A DNA stretch of 64,000 nucleotides from Marsupella aquatica (lineage: Eukaryota > Marchantiophyta), in contig OZ316893.1 in assembly GCA_973895155.1 (NCBI GenBank), forward strand, positions 6,572,001-6,636,000, given 5' to 3'. The notes beneath the pieces are model-generated. The model saw nothing but the letters and a program-made list of their open reading frames with translations, was not told the DNA's origin and searched no databases. Positions 34,401 to 45,899 of the stretch are shown here, in pieces. Both the position numbers and the translations under genes were made by a program. How positions within the stretch are numbered: position 1 is the stretch's first letter; every line of letters starts with the position of its first letter.

Positions 34401-36360
34401 CAGTAAGAAACGGTTGGGGTGCCAGTGTAGTTTCCACAGAAATTTTAGGTACCTTATTCCTGGACATCATGAACATTACCATACCCCTCGATTTTGTCGC
34501 AAGACACTGAAGGAAGCTATGCAAGTGGGTCACATAGCATTGGGGTCATTGAAATAAGCTGCAACAAGAAATAGCCACTGAATTTTAGAGATTTGTTTTT
34601 CAGTGGAGGGTTGCTAAATTTTATCATTTGTTTGAGCATGGCCATTCCCACCTGCTTTGGACATAATTGTAAACTGAAGCCGCTTTCTGGACTCTTGCGC
34701 TGCAGGTCTCACAGAGTCATGTTGCGGAAGCTTCTTGGCTGTGCCAGATGTCATGTCCATGAGGGGCACAGTTGGTATTCCACTGCCAAATATTGAGGCT
34801 CGTTTAGTATCTGTGCCTGAAATGAACTACGATGCTCTTGGCACGCCGGAGAGAGGTGAAATCTGCATGAGGGGAGTAGCAGTCTGTGATGGGTACTACA
34901 AGAACGAAGAAATGACCAATGAGACACTCGTGGATGGCTGGCTCTATAGTGGTATGAAGTTTTTCTTTCCAATAATTTTTCCTCTCAAGGTCATATTATA
35001 TATTTCAGCAATTTGTCGAGATTGGACGACTTTAAAATTCCACATGGAAAGCCGAGTACATAAGGGACGGACAGAGAGAGGATGGCATGTATATTAAGAG
35101 CAAGACTTCAGTGAGGAGAATTATAACACAATGGAATGATGCAGTCTGTGGACATGTACTCCTCAAATGACGATTTGATGGTTTTATTTATTTAGCTCTT
35201 CGTTCACATAGCCTGATTCCATTAATTGACACTCTTTTCAAACGCTGTGGATTGGCCTTGTAGGTGACATCGGTGAGTGGCAACCAGATGGTTCCTTGAA
35301 GATCATTGACAGGAAGAAGAATATTTTCAAGCTGTCACAAGGAGAATATGTGGCAGTGGAGAAATTAGAAAATGTATATAGCCTGGCTGGAATCGTTGAC
35401 ACGGTAAGCCATCTTTGATTCAGAAAAGCAATGTGTCTATTCTTTTTCAGCCTTCTTTCTGGCGTGAGCAGTTATGGGATACACATACCAATCTTGACCG
35501 CCACTTTCGGTGACCGACGTCCAGATCTGGGTTTACGGTAATAGCCTCGAGTCGTCGCTTGTTGCTATCGTCGTACCTACTCCAGGAGAACTGGAGAGCT
35601 GGGCGAAAAGTGCGGGACTGGAAGGCGATTTGAAGTCCATTTGCGAAACGCCAAAGGCTCAAGAGTACGTGCTGAAGCAGTTGACAGCAACCCAGAAGAG
35701 CAACAAGGTTCGCATCAATCGATTTTCAGCGCCTCTTGCTTAATTTGAGAGAACTTTCTGACTACCTTCCCAGCCGGAAGGAGCTTTCGTAAGATACTCA
35801 CGGAAGTTGTATTTCATTCCCTTTTCTCTATATGCAAGTATCATTCTGAACGGGAGAGAACTGCAACTTATAGGCTTAGATATGCGGCGGAGTTTACCAA
35901 ATTGAGTTCTCATGGTTGTGTTTTCGTTTTTGTATTGATGCCTCTCCAAAACCTGTTATACTTCCAGCTGAAGGGTTTTGAAGCTATCAAGGCAGTGTAC
36001 CTGGAGAGCGAGCCTTTCAGTTTTGAGAACGACTTGATCACTCCGACTTTCAAGAAGAAACGCCCTCAACTCCTTAAGCACTATCAGGTATCTTTCCTCA
36101 ACCTTGGGTGCTTAACAGCAAATGAAGTAAACATGAAAACCTGTGGTGATGTATAGATAAAAACTTATCGCATTCATGTTCTCAGATTCAAAGCTAAAAA
36201 TCTGTAATTGATGAAAGAATCACTTTCACAAAAGCGGAATGTTTATATCAAACTTCTGCTATTGGACTTCAGTTTCCTGATTCGAGCCTTCGTTGTCCTT
36301 CGTTCGCCATGATTGCAGAGTGTTGTGGATAATCTCTACAAAAGCATGAAAAACAAATAG
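28463..36360 (+). CDS. LACS: Long-chain acyl-CoA synthetase (LACS), 19 exons
   Basis: Activates long-chain fatty acids to acyl-CoA via an acyl-adenylate. Exons: 28463-28620, 29535-29598, 29776-29865, 30647-30703, 30875-30923, 31120-31196, 31397-31436, 31645-31745, 32129-32296, 32454-32564, 32748-32835, 33271-33337, 33556-33631, 33910-34027, 34706-34951, 35264-35403, 35525-35707, 35968-36087, 36319-36360. All borders are GT-AG and phases agree, giving 664 residues, matching Arabidopsis LACS4-type enzymes (about 666). Landmarks: [18 protein letters not shown] near the N-terminus, ATP loop [11 protein letters not shown] (about 233), [33 protein letters not shown] (about 421), the LACS signature [20 protein letters not shown], and [16 protein letters not shown] at the C-terminus. 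No peroxisomal PTS1. An in-frame upstream ATG (28424) is possible, but 28463 matches family starts. A copia element begins 609 bp after the stop. Confidence 0.95.
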
Positions 36361-36969
36361 CAAAGTACCGCTGCTGCACAGGACTAGCAATTCTAAGAAC
36401 AGATCAAAGGGTCTAATCAGTCGATAGGCAGGAGAAACATATTCCATTCTTTGGAAATAGATCCGATCCTTGATCTTTGTTCCAGAGCGCAGATGTTCGT
36501 TGAAGTAATGAATTCCTCCAACCTCTGCGAATATTTACTTGGTGAGAAAAAGCATGAACGCATGTTTAGAAACCAAAGTTTTGGCAAGCTTTCTATGCTA
36601 GCTTACTAGAAGTAGGCTAGAATGATCGGGGGAATTGTTCCAAGGACTCCGAATCGGTTTCCCAGATGGGACATGTAGTCCGAAAAGCAAAAGCCGGTGG
36701 AACCAACAAGCCTACCGAGGTGAGGTCACACAGCTGGAGCGGGAAAAAAGGAATTCAAAAGTTTATAAATATACAGTAGAAGAGTTGGTTTACAATAAAA
36801 TCAATGGTTTTCTCCGATTGCTCAAGAGAATTTTAATTGGCACGATTTGAAACAAAGCTAGGCAGGTACCGTAGGCAAAGTCATGGTGGAAAGGACTTTG
36901 AAGCGGAAGCTAGGTGCCCATGGTGTCGAGCAACTGATTAAACTTGAGAATCCCCTCTTCCATTCCAGG
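36361..36969. other. LACS 3' flank
   Basis: No gene. Presumed 3' untranslated region and terminator of LACS, ending at the copia insertion site. No strong AATAAA signal is seen close to the stop. Confidence 0.4.
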
Positions 36970-37226
36970 TGTGATTGACAGTCGTGATCGACAGGAAAAA
37001 CTCTTGCACAAAAGATGGAATGAAAATAATGCGTACTGCTTTCATTCAAGAGAGAGAACAAATAGATGTCAAAATGGACATCAAGATTTTTTCCCCGGAA
37101 AAGGCAGAAGGGGAAAAGTAAAAAACTCCAGGTGAAAAGCCAGTGGGGGCGCGCCTGGGGTAGCGTAGAGTCTAAACTAAAACAGGTGTCAAGATAACAG
37201 GAGATCGACAAAAGAGGTAAACGACA
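36970..37226 (-). repeat. 3' LTR of copia element
   Basis: 257-bp terminal repeat; the internal region meets it through GAGGGGTC on the minus strand, a weak polypurine tract. Confidence 0.93.
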
Positions 37227-37259
37227 GACCCCTCAGATCTTCTGAAAAACGAATGTCTG

Positions 37260-40200
37260 CTACGAAGGCAAAGACTGTAAAGCTAGCATCTCTACGAATC
37301 TAGCAAATTTAAGCCCTTGGAGGGGCTTTGTGAAACCATCTGCGGGCATAAGAGCCGTAGATAGGTATTTCATCTCAATCACACCATCTTTGACTTGCTC
37401 ACGAATGTAATGCCACTGAACTCCAATGTGCTTAGTGCGGAAATGATGCTCGGGATTGTATGTGAGAGAAATAGCCGGTTGGTTGTCACCATAGAGAATA
37501 ACACGCTGGGCATCAGCCAGAGTATAACGTAAGTCGAAAAGTAACTGGCGCAGCCACACCGCTTCTTTACAAGCCAGAGAATAAGCTAAGTATTCAGATT
37601 CAGTAGAACTCGTTGCAGTTATCGGTTGCTTTCGAGATTTCCAAGAAATAGAGCCACCGCCAAGTTTAAAAAGATAGCCGCTAGTGGATTTTCGATCTGA
37701 GATATTGTCTGCAAAAGAAGCGTCGGAAAATCCAGAAAATCCCAAAGAATGGATCTCCAAACCAGAAAAATCGTGGATACCAAAAGTGAGGCCCAGCTGT
37801 CGAGTGGTATTGAGATATCGAAAAACTGATCGAAGTGCACTTTCATGAGTCAAATCCGGATTATGAGCAAATTGCCCAAGCTTGGAACACCGTTCAGCAA
37901 TGTCGGGACAAGTCCAGACTGCAAGATAAAGCAAGGAGCCAATCATAGATTGATAGCGTTGCCTATCATTATCAGTCGCTTGAGATGTGGATGGAACAAG
38001 ATCATCAATACCCGTGCTTGGAGAAGTAAGAGGTAAACTAGAATCAAGATGAAATCGTTGCAGGATCTTAAGAGTGTAAGGCGCTTGACCCAAATGTAGA
38101 GTGCCATGGGAATGATCTCGGGTAATGGTCATGCCCAAATAATCAGATAACTCACCAAGGTCTCTGAGTTCATAACGAGCAGTGAGCTTGTCACGAATGT
38201 TATGGATTCCAGATAAGGTTGGTGAGACAAAAATTAAATCATCAACCCAAAGGACGATTAGCTCCCCAACAGAATTTTGTAGGACACAGGGATCAGAAGG
38301 AAGTGGTATGAAACCAAAAGTAGCGGCATATTCCACAATCTCATGATACCACATTCGAGCAGATTGTCGAAGACCGTAAAGAGCTTGAATAAGTAGCCAT
38401 AAAAGCATGGCACCATTAGCATCATATGTCTCGTATCCAGGTGGAGGCCTGACGTATATTGGTGTCGGTGACTTCAGTAAGGCATAGATAAAAGCCGTGA
38501 CTACGTCAAAGCTATGAGCCTCATAATTATGCATGGTGACTAGTGCCAGAATAGTGCGGAAAGTCTCAGGCCGGACAACAGATGCAAAAGTAGAATCGTA
38601 ATCAATTCCAGGACGTTGCTTATCCCCTCGAACAACAAAACGTGCTTTGTAAAGTCCGTCACGCTTAAGATTGTAGACCCATCGGGATGGTAACAGACGA
38701 GCACCAGCAGGTAGTGGTACTAGATGAGCCACTTTGAGTTTGTGGAGCTGATTGATTTCTTGTAATTCAGCTTCTCTCCAGTGAGCAGCATCGGGCCTTG
38801 CCATAGCTTGAGTGTGAGTGTTGGGAACATCCGAGGGAAAAGTGGAAAACAATGCACTGTGATAAGAGTAAAGGAGAGTTGGCGGAGTGTTTATAAGAAG
38901 GTGTTGATGTAGAAGTAACTGAGAAGGCTGAGAGATAATAGACGTATCTCAAAAACGAACAGGAGGAACACCTTTATTGGATCGAGAAGAAACACGGGTG
39001 ATCACGGGAGTGGCCTGCAAATCTGCATGTAGTTCCTCAAGTGGCGGAGTACCAAGCGGAGGAGGAATAATGGGAAGAAGTGATTGGTGAGGTGTTCCAA
39101 TGTCAGGATTATCAGACGGACGAATAAGTCGGGGAACAAAAGAAGGGACAAAAATCTCCACATAATCAGGGGAAGAAGAAACTGTAGACTTAGGAATTTG
39201 AAAAGACGAATCACGCTCAGATGTTTCATCAAAATGCACATAAGCGGATTGAATAATGGAGGAATTATGTGGAAACCAGATACGAAAATTTTGACCCGTG
39301 GCATAACCAACGAAGTAACCTTTTTTGGCCCGAGCAATAAATTTGTCACCACGGAGACGAGTCTCAGGAGGAATGTGAACATAGGCAAGGGCACCAAAAA
39401 CATGAAGCCGGTCAAAACGGAAAACGTAAGGAAGGTGTAAAACGGTAGCAAGGCGAGAAGCAGGAGGCTCAGATAGAGGATTAACAGAAGTAGGTGAGTG
39501 ATTAGCAAGGTATGTTGCCGTCAGAACCGCTTCTGGCCAAAGTAATTTGGGAAGATGAGAGTCAATCATCATGGCTCGGGCCTTAGCAGAAATAACTCCA
39601 ATGGCGCGTTCAGCAATCCCGTTCTGTTCGTGATGATAGGGAGCAGAGTTGAAAATGTGTACGCCTTGGTGTTCCAAAAAATCCTTTAGCTGATTGCCGC
39701 CAAATTCAAGACCATTATCAAGATGGACTTCAAGAATAGAAGATTTGTATTGAGTAGTTACCATTTGAAAAAACTTTTGAATCAGCGCCAATGCCTCATT
39801 CTTGTAAGTCAAGGTCGTGGTCCACCGGTTACGAGAGAAATCATCAGTAATGACAAGAAAATAATGCTTGTCACCAATGCCAGGAGTAGAAATTTTGCCG
39901 CAAAGATCGAAATGAACCTTTTGAAACGGGGCTGTAGCACGAGCGTGTGGAAATCGTGAAATAATCCGAGTAGACTTGGCCAAGGCACATACTTCACAGT
40001 GTCAAAATGGAGTAGAATCAGAAAGTGTAATATGAAGACGTTGAAGAAGAGTATGAATGGCAGCCGGATGAAGGTGTGCCAATCTTCGATGCCAAATATT
40101 GATATCATCAGACTGTGAATGAGAAGATATTGCCAACTGAGTAGCTGGTAAAATCGTGAAAGTCTTCAGGCCATTATGTTTCTTGATGGTAGCAAATTCG

Positions 40201-41639
40201 TCACCGGTAGGAGAGTGAATGAACTTCTGAAGTTCACCGTTCCAAAAAATACAGCATTGCTCAAGCAGATCTTCAGAAATGGTGTTAAGAAAACTGGATG
40301 GCATGTATCGAACATTACTAAGTTCTGTTTCCTTGGAAGAACCATCAGATTGTTGTATTTGAAGGATGACTGAGCCTCGACCAGGGGAAATAGTAGATCC
40401 TGAACCGGTATTGATTGGAAGGGGATCAGGAGTGTACGTAGTAAAACTGGCTCGATTGTTACAAAAATGATGACTAGCGCCCGAATCAGGAATCCAAACG
40501 TCAGGATGGAGACCAGGGGTTAACTGATGATTAAATGCAACATGGAGGTTGCCAGAGAAAAGATCCACAGTTTCTCCATCATGAAGATGTGTTGGAGTAT
40601 TAGTAGAGACAAAAGGAACGGAGGAAGAGGCAACACTGAGTATAGAACGATTAGCAGGGACACGGGTCTGTAATCGTTTTAAAATGCTGGGATGAGGTTG
40701 CCAGCCTTCAGGCCTGATATGTGTGTGTTTGTAAAAACAACGATCATCTCTATGACCAGGAATGCTACAGAAAATACAGGTATCACGTTTCAAAGGTTTC
40801 TTGGAAGATGAGGATACGGTAGGTGACGGAGAAACAACTGGAGGATTAGGAAACGAAGAAGTAGTCTGGAGTTGGAAAACAGAAGAGGATAATGCATTGT
40901 CCTGTTCCAAATTCAATCGCCAACATTCGTCCGTAAGGTCACGAATAAGAGCAGCAAGAGATGGAAGTGTCTTCGGTGAAGTGCGCATCTGCTCCCGCTT
41001 AGAGAAAGACCAGTTTGAAAAGTGACGTTCTACACTGCTTATAAAATGTAAAGATTTGATGTCATCATCAAGCTTAATACCGACACTCTGAACACGCTCC
41101 AATGCTGATCGATACGTATTGCAGTATTCTTCTATCGGTTCTCCATTATAAAGCATTCTAGCATAATGTGCCCAAACGTCAAATTTCTGGATAATTCCTT
41201 CAGAAGCGAAGGCATCAGCCAGGTTAGTCCAGCATTCCTGAGCAGTTGTAGCATGATCGAGGGAGAACTGAATGCTTTCGGAACAAGTGGAAAGAATTAT
41301 GTTCCTGGCCTGCGCTTCCTTAAGATCATGAGTATCAAGTCGTTCTTGGAAAACATAATCAAGTTCGGCAGGGCGTTGGATAGGAGCAATGGCAGTGCCA
41401 TCGATGTATTTCCAGACACCGGATGCACGAATAGTTGCACTGATGTTACGTTTCCAAGATTTGTAGTTAGAACTACCTAGAAGGTGGAGGACCAAATGAA
41501 TGTTGTAGCCTCCCGTGAAATTGGAAGGCATGGTGTATGAAAATAGTGACGCAAAACTAGATCCAGATGCAGAAAAAACTAGCGGAAACCAGCAAGAACT
41601 ACTGCTTAGTGACAGGAAATCACTCAGACTAGAATGCAC
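37260..41639 (-). pseudogene. Copia gag-pol polyprotein with two in-frame TGA codons
   Basis: One frame of 1460 codons runs from 41639 down to 37260. Likely true start is the Met at about 41531. Gag (UBN2-like, LGSSNYKSWKRNI) is followed by a zinc knuckle CIFCSIPGHRDDRC, protease WIPDSGASHHF and pre-integrase WHRRLAHLHPAAI. TGA 40002-40004 falls just before the HCEVCALAKS motif. The integrase core then shows HLDNGLEF and NGIAERAIG. TGA 38949-38951 falls in the linker before RT. RT has SRWVYNLKRDG, FDVVTAFIYALL and WVDDLIF (usual YVDD), and RNase H has STESEYLAYSLACKEAVW and TKHIGVQWHYIREQV. No frameshifts are seen. Both TGAs could arise from CGA by a single C-to-T change, or be read through. 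Confidence 0.92.
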
Positions 41640-41674
41640 GGATTAGTCATGAAAGAGTGTTGTAGACTTCAACT

Positions 41675-41685
41675 GGCCCATAACC
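41675..41685 (-). other. Primer binding site (half-tRNA initiator Met type)
   Basis: Directly after the 5' LTR the minus strand reads GGTTATGGGCC. This is complementary to GGCCCAUAACC of the anticodon arm of plant initiator tRNA-Met (recalled sequence), not to the tRNA 3' end. It suggests priming by a cleaved tRNA, as in Drosophila copia. Confidence 0.65.
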
Positions 41686-41942
41686 TGTGATTGACAGTCG
41701 TGATCGACAGGAAAAACTCTTGCACAAAAGATGGAATGAAAATAATGCGTACTGCTTTCATTCAAGAGAGAGAACAAATAGATGTCAAAATGGACATCAA
41801 GATTTTTTCCCCGGAAAAGGCAGAAGGGGAAAAGTAAAAAACTCCAGGTGAAAAGCCAGTGGGGGCGCGCCTGGGGTAGCGTAGAGTCTAAACTAAAACA
41901 GGTGTCAAGATAACAGGAGATCAACAAAAGAGGTAAACGACA
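41686..41942 (-). repeat. 5' LTR of copia element
   Basis: 257 bp, one mismatch to the 3' LTR; bounded outside by CCAGG. Confidence 0.93.
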
Positions 41943-41947
41943 CCAGG

Positions 41948-42490
41948 GTCTCATGAGATGCTGAGAATGCTGGTAGGATTTTAGACTGACTCAGATTTGA
42001 TCTGAATCTAACTCCTTTAGGAAGAAGTCTTTGCCTGTTGATGGGGTCCTCGTGATGTAGTGTAAAGAGATTTTTGTTTCCTTCAAGTGATTGATTTATG
42101 GTAGGAATGATATATCATATGGTCATTCTCTGTTTGATGCTAAAGTCACCACAACGTTGTCCTTTGTAGCTTAAGTTGAAAAAGCTGTGCCTTGTGGCAA
42201 ATGATAACGGACTTGCACAAACGCCATTCAGAATACTACTTGACAACCTCTATTCATTCGTACTCCCTAAAGTTGTGACTCAATGAAGAGGGCAAGCTTT
42301 TCTACCAGCATTCAGTGAATTGAAATTTGCTGGGAAACTCACAAGCTAGCTACTCACTCCTCGACTCTGATCATGTGACCTTGCAGAGGAGCAACAGCTT
42401 CGTAGAGATATTTCCGTTCATTTGTAACGGAGGCTCATTCCCGATTGTTCTGTCTTCAGTTCTATCCGACCAAATGGACAAACTTCGTGA
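41948..42490. other. Continuation of LACS 3' flank beyond copia
   Basis: No gene seen. It continues the pre-insertion sequence after the CCAGG duplication. Confidence 0.35.
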
Positions 42491-42555
42491 CCTATATAAC
42501 CATTATACCGCTTTCTTCATTCTAGAGCGATCGTGTCCTATATAACCATTATACC
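42491..42555 (+). promoter_or_regulatory. Duplicated TATA-containing 19-mer
   Basis: CCTATATAACCATTATACC occurs at 42491-42509 and again at 42537-42555, upstream of ATG 42580. Each copy contains TATATAA, so the pair may be tandem core promoters. Confidence 0.4.
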
Positions 42556-42579
42556 AAAAGATCTACACACCCAAAAAGC

Positions 42580-43018
42580 ATGCCAGAACTAACGTCAACT
42601 ATGGAGATGCTTCGTAGAATCCAGAATCAGCTGGACAGAGGATACCTAAGCGAGAAAGTATCCGTGCCGAGTTTGCCTTTATCCTCGGGCCCGTCCACAT
42701 TTTCATGTTTCAGTGCGCTGTCTCATGTATACATCGTTAAGAACTCGTTTGGATCCAATTTCGATCCGTCTCCTGTGCATTCTTTAATGGTTTGTACACT
42801 CTATTGGTCCGTCGGGTGACTTTTCTTCCACTTGCCGTTTTCTGAGGTAGGTGGATCTTTTGGACAAAGGGAGCACGCTTTCCATCAGGGCATCGGGCGC
42901 TGTGTTCAACCTCTCGTCGGTCAAACAAATCTTACGTCATCAGGTCACTCATGGTACCATTTCGATGAGTGCAGAACCTGCTCTGGACCGTGGGCATGCT
43001 GCCCTACTCGATCAGTAA
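42580..43018 (+). CDS. Unrecognised small two-exon ORF candidate
   Basis: ATG 42580 opens 26 codons (ending QNQLDRGYLSEK) to a possible GT donor at 42658. A GGTAG acceptor at 42850 gives a phase-0 continuation 42851-43018, starting VDLLDKGSTLSIRASG and ending RGHAALLDQ-stop. Total about 81 residues, amphipathic in parts, with no known domain. Downstream, coding-like patches with no clear splice link occur at about 43147-43290 (LSGDGGEALEQVQIYCAQ) and to 43393 (VDNLGVISDCLKRAYLEIPP). Either a small unknown gene or decayed exons of a larger one. Confidence 0.25.
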
Positions 43019-43599
43019 CGAATTGTCCCTTGATGTCGTGAAACTGTGGCAGGGAAGCTTGATAGAGATCGACATGAACAGCACTTTCTTTGGTCATAAC
43101 AATTCGAAAAACTTCCGTTTACATGGTTTCTTGTCATGTCGTCGTCCAGGTCATTGAAAATATTAAGTGGTGACGGCGGCGAGGCTTTAGAACAGGTGCA
43201 AATATATTGCGCACAAGGCAATCCTGAGCCTTGCTATAATTTAACGAAGAAACGCTACGATGACCTCTCCTATGCGGGACGATGAGCCCTCTGCTTCCGA
43301 CATCATGCCGGCGTTGAATGGGGCATGGTCGACAACCTGGGAGTCATCTCCGATTGTCTCAAGCGAGCCTACCTCGAGATTCCACCAGCACCGTAGTTGT
43401 TCCCCACATATCTCTATGTGTATTGTATATTTGTACACTGGTTCCACGTGACGTTGTGTTGAGCTATAATTTCCCAACAAATTATTATCCTACCACTTAT
43501 AATGGTGTGAGAGATTAAGCGTGGACCATATGTTAGATCTAAGAGGGAATAAAAAGAACTAATGCCAAATTTTTGAAGCTTCTATATTCTATATGGTCA

Positions 43600-44200
43600 C
43601 ATATCTCTATGTCAATGTGGATTGTATACCCACCTCTCAGATTTTGTCTTACTCAGATTTTTTGTCATGTACTTTTATTTCAATGTGCCTTATGAATTGT
43701 CATGTACTTTTATTTCAATGTGCCTTATGAAGGGGGAGTCTTTGTATCATATACATTTTTAATTAATTTTTAGACCCCTTTAATTTTAGATATTCTAGAG
43801 TATTTTGAACTTATTTTGACAGCCTCCTTATAACTTTTAAAGTTTGTGATCTCTTAGAGATGAAACCAAGGGCTCCACCACTTGCACTCAAGAGTGAGAG
43901 AAATGATTCTGAATAAGATGAACACATAGTGTCTTAAGTTCCCCTCATGTCTTTCTTTCCTAAATAAATTTATGGTTTTTATTGAAATGAATGTTATTCA
44001 TAAGGCACATTGAATTAAGTGCACAAATCATAGCATAGTTGTGTCTTACAACTTGTGACTGGACTTTTCATTGGTCATTGTGCTTTCTTGGCAGTCACTT
44101 TACTTACATTATTTTATCCTTCTAGTTAAGCTCTTATATTTTATTTACTTTCAGATCACTACAAGACAAAAAATCAAGCATGTTCTAGGATGAGCATGTT
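43600..44200 (+). repeat. Dispersed AT-rich repeat family, copy 1
   Basis: Shared segments include TTAATTTTTAGACCCCTTTA, the adjacent TAGATATTCTAGAGTATTTT, then GATCTCTTAGAGATGAAACC and AGGATGAGCATGTTATATAT. An inverted copy lies at 57940-58330 and a more diverged direct copy at 58980-59570. TTTTATTTCAATGTGCCTTA is duplicated near 43670 and 43705. No coding capacity. Confidence 0.6.
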
Positions 44201-44858
44201 ATATATGGTCGCCTTGTGAAGCATCGCTCAGATTCCTAAACTTGGACATGAGTGTCCCTAGTTTCTCAAGATGGTAGTGGTATCATCACTCTCTTATGGC
44301 TAGCAAATAAACAGAGGTGACATGGTGCACATATTTTTATTACCCTCAAACAGTTGTCAACAAGGCTCTAATGTAAGGAACAGTTGTGCACCAAAGACAT
44401 AGGAGGGGTATCTTGTATTTTTGTAAACTAGAACAAAAACCTGTGGGTATGCATTGAAAGGCACAGCCAAAGTTCCCATGCCTGGAGGTCCCTACGTACT
44501 CGGCAAACGATGTCTAAATATCGGGGAGATTTTTATGAGACTACAGTGCAAGCTCTACAAAAATCTAGGGTCTCCTGAATGGGATGGAAGAAAAGCAAAC
44601 ACTTCATTTTCATTAACTGGAGATGCACCTCTCCTTTAGCTTCCACTCCTCTATTCTCTTTTTTTGGCTGCTTGTGTGCACAGAGGTGCAGTCTTGCTTC
44701 CTCCAATCCTCAATAGACAGAAGCAATGATGCAGGACAATTGAGTGTTCTAGCAGAATGGTGCACCTAAGTTACCTTGTAGTGATGGGGCTGACCTTTGG
44801 GGTGAGGGTCACAATACGCCCAATGAACTAAAATAGAATGTGTGGGTACTGAGTATTC
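44201..44858. other. Intergenic, nothing recognised
   Basis: Non-coding by inspection; short ORFs have no family features. Confidence 0.4.
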
Positions 44859-45202
44859 TGTTAGATATTGCTCTAGTCTTGTGACTCATGAGCTAACCAC
44901 AGTTAGTCTAACTCGGGTTAGGACTTAGCTAATGTTAGCAGTTGTGCGGTTGTGCATATAGCCAGGGCTGAAGCCAGACCCTGGTGGAACTTAGGCTCAT
45001 TGTTACAAAGCTAGTTGAGAGATAGGGAGAGCTTGCGTTGTGGATGCTTGGTATGGCCGGTCGGCCTAGAGTGCAGTAAAGCTCTTGTGTGTTCCCGTGG
45101 ACGTAGCCTCATGTGGAGGTGAACCACGTATCTCTCTCTGTCGACTCTTGTGCGTTGGATGGTTCATGGGCTTGCCGTTGCGAATGTCGTCTATGCTCAA
45201 CA
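44859..45202 (+). mobile_element. Solo LTR 2 of copia family
   Basis: 344 bp from TGTTAGATATTGCTC to ATGCTCAACA, flanked by TATTC on both sides (44854-44858, 45203-45207). Same family as 23186-23529 and the LTR at 62191-62534. Confidence 0.93.
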
Positions 45203-45207
45203 TATTC

Positions 45208-45899
45208 AATGTACTCAGTAACAAACCCCGTAAGGGTTGGAAATGCTCAAAGCTCACCTCAATTTCACTCATTTATTTTTAATTGTTGTAGGGAAAATTA
45301 CCAAAACTACCCCATCCAACTTGCCTAATTTACAAAAGTGCCCTTCAAATCCATGGAATAATTTGTGATAGAATTATAAGGTTCATGATGTACTCCATAG
45401 TGTGAAGCCATAGGCCATAAGTTATTGACAAAAGAGATAGTTACATGGTTCACTTGTCAAGAGTTCACGAGAATACTCAAAGAGAGCTTTACTAAACTCT
45501 AACCCCGTACATCGACCATATTGAGTCTCCACAAACCTAGCTCTTTGTATCTCTTACATGGGTCTGTAACAATGCGCAAAAATTTCAGTCAGTAATTAAA
45601 TACTATTAGTGAATACAGTAGTGTTATATCTAACTTGAACCAATCATCTAATTAATAATTGAACTAAATTATGATTTACTTACTCTAGATCTAAGACTAT
45701 ACAATCCTAATTTTTGGCTGTTCAAAGCGCTATAATGGCCAAAAATTACGATTGTATAGAAACCCTCTTCGTGGAATATCCTTTCTTTTAGCATCGTATG
45801 AAAACCGTGTTCGTTCGCGTTTTGAGTTTTGAAGGAAGGACAACATTACTTTGTAAACAACATGGGTTTGAGGGAGGAAGACAGTATGTAAGTCAGTAA
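45208..45899. other. Intergenic, nothing recognised
   Basis: AT-rich, no supported gene. Confidence 0.4.

Larger units (their letters stand above)
36970..41942 (-). mobile_element. Full-length Ty1/copia retrotransposon with intact LTRs
   Basis: LTRs at 36970-37226 and 41686-41942 are 257 bp each (TGTGATTGAC...AAACGACA). They differ at a single position by eye (GAGATCGAC versus GAGATCAAC near the end). They are flanked by the 5-bp duplication CCAGG (36965-36969 and 41943-41947). Total 4973 bp, coding on the minus strand with gag, protease, integrase, RT and RNase H in the copia order. The near identity of the LTRs implies recent insertion. Two in-frame TGA codons interrupt an otherwise open polyprotein. 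Confidence 0.96.

Noticed and set aside
39084-39440. Plus-strand ORF opposite copia integrase
   Set aside because: Antisense to intact integrase coding sequence.
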